From Chryseobacterium sp. (GTDB taxonomy: Bacteria; Bacteroidota; Bacteroidia; Flavobacteriales; Weeksellaceae), in assembly GCA_003852805.1 (NCBI GenBank), contig RDDY01000327.1:1-15169 (forward strand): 15,169 nucleotides of DNA. The letters run 5' to 3'. The notes under the pieces are model-generated. The model worked only from the letters and a program-made list of their open reading frames with translations, did no database searches and was not told where the DNA came from. A program made the translations under genes and the position numbers. Positions 1 through 6,664 of the stretch are shown one piece after another. Each line of letters opens with the position of its first letter. The first letter of the stretch is position 1.

Positions 1-35
1 GTGATTACTTACTTTTACCTGAGGAAGAAGAATTT

Positions 36-1157
36 TTAGGCTGCTTTGCGGTGGATGTAGCGGGTTAGCTTGATACCCAGATCGGTCCACATGATTTTGG
101 GGTTGGCATTCCTGCGCGTGTGCAGTGCCGCTGCATTCAACTCGTCGAGAATCGCTTCGATATTTGCGCCGTGGATGTAGCCGGCAAAGCTTTCCCAGCG
201 GAAATTATTTTGGCTCAGCGTCTTGAAAACCAATGCGGGCGCACCATAATTCTGCAACAACGCTTGCCTGAAAATCTCACTGCAATATTCCAAAAAGCTT
301 CTCTGCTTTTCGCGGTTCCAACCGGCAATTTCACGCGCCCAGCGGATGATGTCTTTCAAAACCTTGGGCTTGGTCTTGGCCTGAAACGCGTTGCGCACCC
401 ATTGAATGAAATAGGTTTCAAACTCCTCATCGGCATCGGCACTTTGCAAAAGCTTCAGCGCAGCGTTCCAATCGCCTTGTGCGCGGTAGGCAATAGCTCG
501 GGCCACTTCTTCATCTTTTCCATACTCCGATGTCAACACTTCTTCCAACACTTCATCATTCAAGCGCGGCACTTGGGTAACTTGGCACCGAGATAAAATG
601 GTGGGCAGGATATGGTCGGCGCTCTCGGCAAGCAACAGCAACAGGGTGTCTTTCGGCGGCTCTTCCAAGAATTTCAACAACTTATTGGCCGCATCTGTCC
701 GAAGCTTGTCTGCCCCCCAAATAATCAGGATTTTGTAGCCTCCTTCGTAACTTTTGAGGCTGAATCGCTCCAATATTTCCGACACTTCATGGACGGAGAG
801 AATCATCTGTTTGTTGGCAGAATCCAATCCGGCATTCCAGTCGCTGCCGTCGGCGTATGGATTTCCCAAAATCATCTCGCGCCATTGCGGGAAGAAATTC
901 TTGCTCAGCGCTTTGCCGTCCACCGTATAGGTGGGAAATGAGAAGTGCAAATCTACATGGTTTAGATGCTCTGCCTTGGCCGCCGCCCCCGGATTGCTGC
1001 GCGACAGCACTTCCGATGCGTAGGCCAATGCCAACGGCAGAGTACCGTAGCCTTCCTTGCCCACGAACAGTTGTGCATGGCTGATGCGCCCTTCGGCAAC
1101 AGACGACCGCAGTTGGTTTTTTATCTCACGCTGACCGATGATGTTTTCCCACTTCAT
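36..1157 (-). CDS. holB: DNA polymerase III subunit delta' (clamp loader)
   Basis: This 373-residue protein is the delta' subunit of the clamp loader, which opens and loads the sliding clamp for chromosome replication. The start MKWENIIGQ opens the AAA+ domain, as is typical of the family. It is followed by SHAQLFVGKEGYGTLPLALA at about residues 26-45, where the P-loop stands but lacks the usual GK(S/T). LLKFLEEPPKDT lies at 160-171 and the SRC motif at 189-191. A degenerate ATP site agrees with delta' being a non-hydrolysing subunit. The four zinc-ligand cysteines of E. coli delta' are absent: residues 46-75 (ASEVLSRSNPGAAA then HVDLHFSFP) hold no cysteine. An upstream in-frame start at 1241 would add 28 residues that do not look like the family, and the -7 box at 1163-1170 lies inside that extension, so ATG at 1157 is preferred. 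The gene stands alone, divergent from the outer-membrane protein gene. Confidence 0.93.
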   Translation of the reverse strand: MKWENIIGQREIKNQLRSSVAEGRISHAQLFVGKEGYGTLPLALAYASEVLSRSNPGAAAKAEHLNHVDLHFSFPTYTVDGKALSKNFFPQWREMILGNPYADGSDWNAGLDSANKQMILSVHEVSEILERFSLKSYEGGYKILIIWGADKLRTDAANKLLKFLEEPPKDTLLLLLAESADHILPTILSRCQVTQVPRLNDEVLEEVLTSEYGKDEEVARAIAYRAQGDWNAALKLLQSADADEEFETYFIQWVRNAFQAKTKPKVLKDIIRWAREIAGWNREKQRSFLEYCSEIFRQALLQNYGAPALVFKTLSQNNFRWESFAGYIHGANIEAILDELNAAALHTRRNANPKIMWTDLGIKLTRYIHRKAA

Positions 1158-1162
1158 AGCTG

Positions 1163-1170
1163 CAAAGATA
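1163..1170 (-). promoter_or_regulatory. Candidate holB promoter -7 box TATCTTTG
   Basis: Read on the minus strand, TATCTTTG matches the Bacteroidota -7 consensus TAnnTTTG at every fixed position. It ends only 5 nt before the chosen holB ATG, so transcription would begin at or next to the start codon. I see no clean -33 TTG at 18-20 nt upstream; the nearest is a T-run at 1185-1189 with about 16 nt spacing. The function is inferred. Confidence 0.5.
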
Positions 1171-1272
1171 ACGCATCGCCCATGAAAAAGCAGTTGCTGA
1201 TTTATGTAAGGAACCCCGACAATTATCACCGTTCTCCCCAAGACTTTAACGGTTTTTATGACAGGGCGCTGC

Positions 1273-1303
1273 TTTCCCGTTTCAGTAATTATTAGGATAT
1301 TTG
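1273..1303 (+). promoter_or_regulatory. Candidate promoter of the outer-membrane protein / lptC / anmK unit
   Basis: TTTC at 1273-1276 and GATATTTG at 1296-1303 are separated by 19 nt. This is one mismatch from each half of the Bacteroidota pair TTTG / TAnnTTTG. Transcription would start near 1308-1310, giving a leader of about 20 nt to the ATG at 1328. It is a weak match in AT-rich DNA. Confidence 0.33.
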
Positions 1304-1327
1304 CGCATTGTTATGCAAATAAAACAA

Positions 1328-2602
1328 ATGAACAAATTCCTCGTTCTGTCCCTGGTTACTGCGGGGCTGGGTCTCAGCGCGCAAAGCATCGGGAACTCTC
1401 CTTACGCTGCATTTGGCTTGGGCGATACCAAATACGACAACTCGGTAGACATCAAGGCAATGGGCGGAATCTCGGCGGCTTATGTATCGGATTTCAACAA
1501 CTCTTACAATTTTGCCAACCCTGCGGCCAACCTCAATCTGGAATTGACGTCGCTACGCGTACAGGTTACCAACGAGAACGAGTTTTACAAGTCCAACTAT
1601 AACGACATCAGCACCACAAAGCATTCAAATTATCTGTCGGCTATTTCATTGGCGTTCCCTATTTCTCAATCGGTGAAATTTGGTCTTGGTTATCAACCTT
1701 ACAGTTCTAAGAAATATGACATAGTAACCACAACCGACCTGGCGGACGGCATGAAACAGACGAATTTGTTTACCGGCTCCGGCTCTGTCAACCTTGTGGA
1801 AGCGGCCGTTACTTATAAGGTAAACCCTTCTCTGGGCTTCGGGTTTAAAACCAATTTCTATTTCGGAAATGTGACCGATCTGCAAGAAGTGGCGTTTACG
1901 GATGCGCCGCTCATCAATGGCTACGAGACCAAACGCAAAGTAAAGAACTTCAACTTTACGCTCGGTTCTGTCTACCAACACAAAACGGCCGACGACCATA
2001 AGTTTACCGTGGGCGCAGATTATACATTCGGCAATACAGGAAATCTGCAGTCGGATTATCTGAACTCTACCTATTACTACGGCGGACTGAACACAAAGGC
2101 CAACGAAACGATCATCAGCCAAGCAAGCGCCAACGAGAAAAACATCATTCCGCAACAATTGTCGGTGGGTGTTGGTTATGGTAACGACGGCAAATGGTTT
2201 GCCTCACTGCAAGGAGATTACCGTACGGGGCAGGCTACGGATCACCTTTTACAAAACTATAGCTTGCAAGATGCTTACCGCATCTCAGCCGGCGGTTGGA
2301 TACTACCCAACTACAACAACTTCCGCAATTACTTCGAGCGCGTGATTTACCGCGGCGGTATCTTTTATGAAAAAGGCGGCTTGCGCGTGAACAATACGGA
2401 CATCAATCAATACGGCCTCACCTTGGGTGCCAATTTCCCTTTCCAAAAGAGCAATGTGGCGCGTATGAGCAGTATAGACGTGGCCGTAGAATTGGGCAAG
2501 CGCGGTACCGTGAACAACAATCTGGTCTCGGAAGGTTTCGTGAATGTGAAGCTCGGCATCAACTTTGCCGACAAATGGTTTATGAAGCGTTACTACAATT
2601 AA
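1328..2602 (+). CDS. Outer-membrane beta-barrel protein of unknown function
   Basis: This 424-residue protein has a clear signal peptide, MNKFLVLSLVTAGLGLSAQS, with likely cleavage after Ala18. The mature part begins with SPYAAFGLGD (residues 24-33) and continues with alternating hydrophobic and polar strands rich in Tyr, Phe, Asn and Gly. It ends in FADKWFMKRYYN, a typical closing strand of flavobacterial outer-membrane barrels. I recognise the style, broadly like FadL/PorV barrels, but not a named family, and assign no substrate. ATG 1328 is chosen because it starts directly at the signal peptide; the earlier TTG 1301 and ATG 1313 only add residues before it. No Shine-Dalgarno sequence is present. 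It is the first gene of an apparent unit with lptC, whose start lies 34 nt downstream, and anmK. The pairing with lptC suggests an envelope role but does not prove one. Confidence 0.88.
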   Translation: MNKFLVLSLVTAGLGLSAQSIGNSPYAAFGLGDTKYDNSVDIKAMGGISAAYVSDFNNSYNFANPAANLNLELTSLRVQVTNENEFYKSNYNDISTTKHSNYLSAISLAFPISQSVKFGLGYQPYSSKKYDIVTTTDLADGMKQTNLFTGSGSVNLVEAAVTYKVNPSLGFGFKTNFYFGNVTDLQEVAFTDAPLINGYETKRKVKNFNFTLGSVYQHKTADDHKFTVGADYTFGNTGNLQSDYLNSTYYYGGLNTKANETIISQASANEKNIIPQQLSVGVGYGNDGKWFASLQGDYRTGQATDHLLQNYSLQDAYRISAGGWILPNYNNFRNYFERVIYRGGIFYEKGGLRVNNTDINQYGLTLGANFPFQKSNVARMSSIDVAVELGKRGTVNNNLVSEGFVNVKLGINFADKWFMKRYYN

Positions 2603-2636
2603 CGCCGAATCTGTATGACGGATCAATGACCGAAAG

Positions 2637-3221
2637 ATGAAAAAACCGTTTAAGAAAAAAACAATAGCCGGAGCTCTGTCTTTGGCTATATTTTTTGGCC
2701 TGATCTCGTGTGAAGAGAATCAGGTGGCGACCACTGCTACCAAGAAAACAAATTTTCCGTCGCAGATTGTTTACAACGCAGACATCGTTCAACGGGATTC
2801 CGGCAATGTAAAAGTTCGTTTCCGCGCGCCGCTGATGGAGAAATACGAGTATATAGATTCGCCGTATGTGGAGGTGAAAAAAGGTCTTTATCTAGAATTC
2901 TATGACAAGAAAAATCCCGGCACGCCGGGCAAGATCTGGGCGAAATACGCAAAGGTTATAGAGAGCAAAGATTTCTACGAAGCGAGAGGCGACGTAAAAG
3001 TCATCAACCCCGAAGGTCAGACCTTTAAAATGCAGTCCATCTATTGGGACCGGGCAAACCGCAGAATGTTCACGCACGATACGGTTTACATCACGGACAA
3101 AGACGGCTCCATCTTCATCGCGAGCAAAGGCATGACGGCTAAGGACGATTTCTCAGAGTACACTTTCTACAGCGGCTTTGGCGATATCAACGCACAAAAA
3201 ATCCCTTCGACACAAAAATAA
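2637..3221 (+). CDS. lptC: LPS export ABC transporter periplasmic protein LptC
   Basis: This is a 194-residue lipoprotein of the LptC family. In the Lpt bridge, LptC receives LPS from the LptBFG transporter in the inner membrane and passes it to the periplasmic LptA-like part. The N-terminus MKKPFKKKTIAGALSLAIFF is positively charged then hydrophobic and runs into the lipobox LISC, with the acylated cysteine at residue 25. E. coli LptC has a membrane helix instead, while Bacteroidota members are usually lipoproteins. Residues of about 45-180 carry the repeated short strands of the OstA/LptC jelly-roll, for example VRFRAPLMEKYEY, GDVKVINPEGQTFKMQSIYW and DTVYITDKDGSIFIASKGM. The stop codon shares one base with the anmK start (TAATG), which suggests translational coupling. 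Confidence 0.88.
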   Translation: MKKPFKKKTIAGALSLAIFFGLISCEENQVATTATKKTNFPSQIVYNADIVQRDSGNVKVRFRAPLMEKYEYIDSPYVEVKKGLYLEFYDKKNPGTPGKIWAKYAKVIESKDFYEARGDVKVINPEGQTFKMQSIYWDRANRRMFTHDTVYITDKDGSIFIASKGMTAKDDFSEYTFYSGFGDINAQKIPSTQK

Positions 3222-4264
3222 TGACGGCCCGCCGCGCTATCGGATTGATGTCCGGAACCAGCTTGGACGGTTTGGATATTTGCTTTGCAGAATTTCGCCA
3301 AGCAGAGCGATGGAACTTTAACATTATCGCGGCAGAGACAATACCGTACAACGGGCCCATGCGAGACAAACTGCAAAGTACGATGAATCTGCAATCGGAC
3401 GATCTGCTTGCTTTCTCGGCGGAATACGGTTTTTATTTGGGCGACTGCGTAAACCGCTTTATTGAGAAATACCGTATTACCGATGTAGATTTAATCGCCT
3501 CCCACGGCCATACCGTATTTCACCAACCTCATCGCCGGATGACTTGCCAGATCGGTGACGGCCGCGCGATTCGCCTGCGCACCGGCATTGCCACCGTCTA
3601 CGATTTCCGCATGCAAGATGTACTCTTGAACGGCAACGGTGCGCCGCTGGTGCCGATTGGCGATGAAAATCTCTTTCCGGAATACGATGCCTGCCTCAAT
3701 ATCGGCGGCTTTGCCAACATCTCGCTCAAACGAGGCGGTAAAAGAATAGCCTTTGACATCTGTCCCGTCAACATTATCCTGAATGAAATTGCGAAACGCC
3801 TGGGCAAAGATTTCGACAGAAACGGCGACATTGCGAAAGGCGCCTTTCCGGATTTTAATCTCTTAAGAAAATTGAACGAACTGGATTTCTATCAAGAAAC
3901 AGCGCCAAAATCCCTTGGCAAAGAATGGTCAGACGCCACCGTGAAAATGGGCGACGGTCTGCCGCCCGACATCTTGCTGGCAACTTTTACAGAACACGCC
4001 GCCGTACAAATAGCCGATATCCTCAGGCAGTACGACATCAAAGAAGTTCTGGTTACCGGCGGCGGAGCGTACAACAAGCATCTCATCCGAAGCATTTCAA
4101 AAAAGACGTCCGCCAAAATCGTTTTGCCCGACGCTGAAATCATCAACTTTAAAGAAGCTTTGGTCTTTGCGTTTATGGGAATCCTCAGAATGCGTGGAGA
4201 AAACAACGTGTTGGCTTCTGCCACGGGTGCCGAGCGAAATCACAGTTCGGGCATCATTGTTTAA
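3221..4264 (+). CDS. anmK: Anhydro-N-acetylmuramic acid kinase
   Basis: This 347-residue cytoplasmic enzyme phosphorylates and opens 1,6-anhydro-MurNAc released during cell-wall turnover, giving MurNAc-6-phosphate for recycling. GLMSGTSLDG at residues 8-17 is the family hallmark of the ATP site. SHGHTVFHQP lies at 94-103, YDFRMQD at 127-133, GAPLVP at 140-145, LNIGGFANIS at 159-168, and VTGGGAYN near the C-terminus belongs to the ASKHA nucleotide-binding fold. The E. coli catalytic motif DTGPGN appears here as DICPVN (residues 179-184): the Asp, Pro and Asn are kept. I believe this variant is usual in flavobacteria. The length is slightly below the 369 residues of E. coli AnmK. It overlaps lptC by one base and is the last gene of the unit, followed by a hairpin terminator. 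Confidence 0.93.
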   Translation: MTARRAIGLMSGTSLDGLDICFAEFRQAERWNFNIIAAETIPYNGPMRDKLQSTMNLQSDDLLAFSAEYGFYLGDCVNRFIEKYRITDVDLIASHGHTVFHQPHRRMTCQIGDGRAIRLRTGIATVYDFRMQDVLLNGNGAPLVPIGDENLFPEYDACLNIGGFANISLKRGGKRIAFDICPVNIILNEIAKRLGKDFDRNGDIAKGAFPDFNLLRKLNELDFYQETAPKSLGKEWSDATVKMGDGLPPDILLATFTEHAAVQIADILRQYDIKEVLVTGGGAYNKHLIRSISKKTSAKIVLPDAEIINFKEALVFAFMGILRMRGENNVLASATGAERNHSSGIIV

Positions 4265-4267
4265 AAA

Positions 4268-4293
4268 GAAAGCCTGCGCAACGGCAGGCTTTC
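4268..4293. terminator. Bidirectional intrinsic terminator between anmK and the SRPBCC gene
   Basis: There is a perfect 10-bp inverted repeat, GAAAGCCTGC and GCAGGCTTTC, with a 6-nt loop GCAACG. On the minus strand the hairpin is followed by TTCTTTTTAA. On the plus strand it is followed by an AT-rich stretch with TTTT. It begins 4 nt after the anmK stop and lies 19 nt from the stop of the convergent gene, as expected for a shared terminator. Confidence 0.85.
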
Positions 4294-4311
4294 ATAAATT
4301 TTCATTCAAGC

Positions 4312-4701
4312 TTACAGAGTTTCCAACTTATCTGTCAGTGCATTGATGAAGTTCTGCAGAGGCTTCTCCACCATCATTTTGATAAACGGATTGAATTTTC
4401 CTTCAAACAGCAACTGCACCTCGGTTTGTGTTTCACTTATCGGATTCATCAATCCTTCCAATTGAAAATCAAGGCTTGAGCTTGCAGATTTCAGAACCAC
4501 CTTCTCATTCTCCTTCAGATCGGCAATTTTCAAGGCTATCTTCGGCATACCTTTCAGTTCAAATGTGAAGCCGTCATCTGTGGCATTAAAAGTGCTTAAA
4601 CTATCTGGCATCAACTGTCGGTAATTCTCAGGCGATTTCAGCAAATCGGTGAGTTCACTTGCAGGTTTATTTACGGTAACTTTTCTTCCTTCTAACTTCA
4701 T
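4312..4701 (-). CDS. SRPBCC (START-like) fold protein
   Basis: This 129-residue cytoplasmic protein has no signal peptide. It opens with MKLEGRKVTVNKPASELTDL, followed by LLKSPENYRQLMPDSLSTF, and ends with a long helix containing MVEKPLQNFINALTDKL. A first strand, a short helical break with a P-x-N-Y type motif, several amphipathic strands and a C-terminal helix are the layout of the SRPBCC/polyketide-cyclase fold, which binds hydrophobic ligands in a cavity. Relatives in flavobacteria often lie beside pyrE and are sometimes mislabelled as orotate phosphoribosyltransferase; this protein has no PRPP-binding motif and is not that enzyme. Its ligand is unknown. It is divergent from the NUDIX gene across 37 bp and convergent with anmK. 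I see no convincing -7 box on its own strand. Confidence 0.8.
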   Translation of the reverse strand: MKLEGRKVTVNKPASELTDLLKSPENYRQLMPDSLSTFNATDDGFTFELKGMPKIALKIADLKENEKVVLKSASSSLDFQLEGLMNPISETQTEVQLLFEGKFNPFIKMMVEKPLQNFINALTDKLETL

Positions 4702-4706
4702 TTAGT

Positions 4707-4714
4707 TAATTTTG
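4707..4714 (+). promoter_or_regulatory. Candidate NUDIX gene promoter -7 box TAATTTTG
   Basis: TAATTTTG matches TAnnTTTG at every fixed position and ends 24 nt before the NUDIX ATG. The -33 region would fall inside the first codons of the divergent SRPBCC gene, where TTTTC at 4681-4685 is the only T-rich candidate, with 21-nt spacing. Confidence 0.5.
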
Positions 4715-4738
4715 TATCATTAAAATAGACGAACACAA

Positions 4739-5347
4739 ATGTATAAAGTTTTTATCAATGAGAAACAATTATCAATAACAGCCGAGCCGCTCAACATCGA
4801 TAAAAACATCCCTTACGAGAGCACGGCAACGCTGGAAATGGCGGTAGATCTGTTGGAGAACACCGGCTGTGGAGAACTGTGCATCTTTGGCGGCGATCCG
4901 GACATGATTTGGAAAGATTTCCGCAATCACTTTACCACCATAGAAGCGGCGGGCGGTGTGGTCTACAACAACCGGGGCGAGGTTCTTTTTATCTACCGTT
5001 TGGGCCGCTGGGATCTGCCGAAAGGAAAGACGGAAATCGGCGAGTCTATCAGTGAAACCGCACTGCGAGAGGTGGAAGAAGAGTGCGGCATCAGCGGACT
5101 GCATTTGGAAGAATTCTTGGGCAGCACCTATCACATGTACAGAAACAAGAGCCAACCCATACTGAAAATAACCCACTGGTTCCGAATGGAATGCGACAGC
5201 TGTCCTGCACTGACGCCGCAGCACGAGGAAGGCATCTCCAAAGCCGAATGGAAAAATCCGCAGCAGATTACCGATGATGTGCTGCCCAGCACGTTTCGGA
5301 ATATCAAAATCGTTTTGGACGCTGTCCGAAACGGAACGCGTCTTTAA
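4739..5347 (+). CDS. NUDIX hydrolase with an N-terminal extension
   Basis: This 202-residue protein carries a complete Nudix box at residues 96-118. It reads G96, E102, R110-E111, E114-E115 and G117 in GKTEIGESISETALR followed by EVEEECGI, which fits GX5EX7REUXEEXGU at every fixed position. The box coordinates Mg2+ for hydrolysis of nucleoside diphosphates linked to another group. The domain begins near residue 68 with TIEAAGGVVYNNRGEVLFIYR, and LGRWDLPKG precedes the box. The first 65 or so residues form a separate segment (CGELCIFGGDPDMIWKDFRN) that I do not recognise. The substrate cannot be told from sequence. The stop codon is shared with that of murF in the four bases TTAA, and no terminator lies between the two genes. 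Confidence 0.9.
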   Translation: MYKVFINEKQLSITAEPLNIDKNIPYESTATLEMAVDLLENTGCGELCIFGGDPDMIWKDFRNHFTTIEAAGGVVYNNRGEVLFIYRLGRWDLPKGKTEIGESISETALREVEEECGISGLHLEEFLGSTYHMYRNKSQPILKITHWFRMECDSCPALTPQHEEGISKAEWKNPQQITDDVLPSTFRNIKIVLDAVRNGTRL

Positions 5348-6615
5348 AGTATATCGAATAACTTTTCCAGCGCAATTCCGCGTGATCCTTTCAGCAAGAT
5401 ATTTTCGGTAGAAACGGGATTTTCTTTGAGCGCCATGGCTGCATCGGCTGTGTTTTGGAGAGAAGTGCCTTCTTCATTTACTGCTGCAAACAACGGCCCG
5501 ACGGTGATGACACGGTCGAAACCGAGGTCGGCAGTCAGTTGCAAAATTTTGATGTGCTCTTGCTCGCTGTCGCTGCCCAGTTCCAACATATCGCCCAAGA
5601 TCACGGTTTTACTTCCTTGGTATTGCGCAAAGTTTTTCAGCGAGAGCTCCATACTACTGGGATTGGCGTTATACGTATCCAGCACCACCACTTTTCCGTC
5701 TTTTTCGACAATCTGAGACCGCATGTTGGACGGAGTGTAACTTTCAATCGCCGTTTTGATCAATTCCGGTCGAATGCCGAAATGCTCGCCAAGCGCTGCC
5801 GCAGCACACAGATTGGCAAGATTATAACTGCCCGTCAACTTCGATAAAGCCTCGTATCCACTGAATCTCAGACCAACGCGGTTATTCTGTTCAAAGCCGT
5901 CGAAACGGTAATCTGCCTTTGCCGAGCCAAAGCTTATGACCTGGGTATAATCCTTAGTTTTTTCAACTTGAACAGCATCTTCATCATTCACGAGAATCGT
6001 TCCTTGGTGATGAATTAAGTGATCGTACAATTCAGACTTACCTTTTATAACGCCCTCTACTCCACCGAAACCTTCGAGGTGCGCCTTGCCGAAATTGGTG
6101 ATGTATCCGTAGTCGGGTCGGGCTATGTCGCAAAGCAACTCGATTTCTTTTTGATGATTCGCTCCCATTTCCACCACCGCCATTTGATGCTCGGCACGGA
6201 TGGAGAGAACGGTCAGCGGCACACCGATGTGGTTGTTCAGGTTGCCGCGCGTGTACTGCACTTCAAAGCCTTGCGACAGCACAGCATGCATTAGCTCTTT
6301 GGTGGTTGTCTTGCCGTTGCTGCCCGTCAACGCAATCACGGGGATGTTCAGTTGACTTCTGTGGAACCTCGCCAAGTCTTGCAGAAAGCCCAACGTGGAC
6401 TCCACACAGTAAATGTTGTCAACAGGATCGGCATATTCGGGGTTTTCTACAATTGCGGCGGCGGCACCTTTCAACACGGCAGTTTTTGCCTGCGTTGCAC
6501 CGTCGAAATTGGTTCCTGAAAAGGCAAAGAAAATATCGTTTTCCTCAACCGTTCGAGAATTGATTACCACTCTGCTCGAGCGCAGAAACAGCGGATAAAA
6601 ATCCTGTACATTCAT
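5344..6615 (-). CDS. murF: UDP-MurNAc-tripeptide--D-Ala-D-Ala ligase
   Basis: This 423-residue cytoplasmic enzyme adds D-Ala-D-Ala to the UDP-MurNAc-tripeptide, the last cytoplasmic step in making the peptidoglycan stem peptide. The Mur-ligase P-loop TGSNGKTTT is at residues 97-105. The N-terminal NSRTVEENDIFFAFSGTNFDG is the usual MurF substrate-binding domain. MGANHQKEIELL and the YITNFGKAHLEGFG region follow in the central domain. DTYNANPSSM at 313-322 and the later LGDMLELG are MurF-specific, and the C-terminus has LLKGSRGIALEKL. ATG 6615 gives the family start; an in-frame start at 6714 would read through the terminator hairpin and into the end of gldJ. The gene lies 49 nt after gldJ on the same strand, with an intrinsic terminator between them, so it probably relies on its own promoter or on read-through. 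Confidence 0.95.
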   Translation of the reverse strand: MNVQDFYPLFLRSSRVVINSRTVEENDIFFAFSGTNFDGATQAKTAVLKGAAAAIVENPEYADPVDNIYCVESTLGFLQDLARFHRSQLNIPVIALTGSNGKTTTKELMHAVLSQGFEVQYTRGNLNNHIGVPLTVLSIRAEHQMAVVEMGANHQKEIELLCDIARPDYGYITNFGKAHLEGFGGVEGVIKGKSELYDHLIHHQGTILVNDEDAVQVEKTKDYTQVISFGSAKADYRFDGFEQNNRVGLRFSGYEALSKLTGSYNLANLCAAAALGEHFGIRPELIKTAIESYTPSNMRSQIVEKDGKVVVLDTYNANPSSMELSLKNFAQYQGSKTVILGDMLELGSDSEQEHIKILQLTADLGFDRVITVGPLFAAVNEEGTSLQNTADAAMALKENPVSTENILLKGSRGIALEKLFDIL

Positions 6616-6619
6616 GGCC

Positions 6620-6650
6620 CAAAAATAAAAAACCTTTCCGGCTGTGGAAA
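6620..6650 (-). promoter_or_regulatory. Candidate murF promoter inside the terminator T-tract
   Basis: On the minus strand TATTTTTG (6620-6627) fits TAnnTTTG fully and ends 4 nt before the murF ATG. A -33-like TTTC lies at 6647-6650 with 19-nt spacing, inside the right half of the terminator hairpin. Transcription would begin at about the ATG. T-rich DNA matches this consensus easily by chance, so confidence is limited. Confidence 0.35.
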
Positions 6651-6657
6651 GGTTTTT
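6628..6657 (-). terminator. Intrinsic terminator after gldJ
   Basis: There is a perfect 12-bp stem (AAAAACCTTTCC paired with GGAAAGGTTTTT) with a 6-nt loop at 6640-6645. In the gldJ direction it is followed by a T-rich tract that runs to 6621. It begins 7 nt after the gldJ stop codon and its T-tract ends 5 nt before the murF start. The A/T ends of the stem would let it work on either strand. Confidence 0.85.
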
Positions 6658-6664
6658 ATTTATT

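Noticed and set aside
1..68. Possible 3' end of a plus-strand gene entering from the left edge, e.g. a frame reading DYLLLPEEEEFLG up to a stop at 66-68, or another stopping at 37-39.
   Set aside because: Only 12-21 codons are visible, there is no recognisable motif and most of the longer frame overlaps holB. It cannot be told from chance.
1158..1241. A 28-residue N-terminal extension of HolB from an upstream in-frame start.
   Set aside because: The extension has no family resemblance and covers the -7 box; MKWENIIGQ is the normal beginning of the protein.
4312..4701. Orotate phosphoribosyltransferase, a label sometimes given to relatives of this protein.
   Set aside because: The protein is only 129 residues long and lacks a PRPP-binding loop; the fold signature is SRPBCC.
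4702..4738. A promoter for the SRPBCC gene on the minus strand (TATTTTAA at 4720-4727).
   Set aside because: It matches TAnnTTTG poorly and has no -33 partner at a suitable distance.
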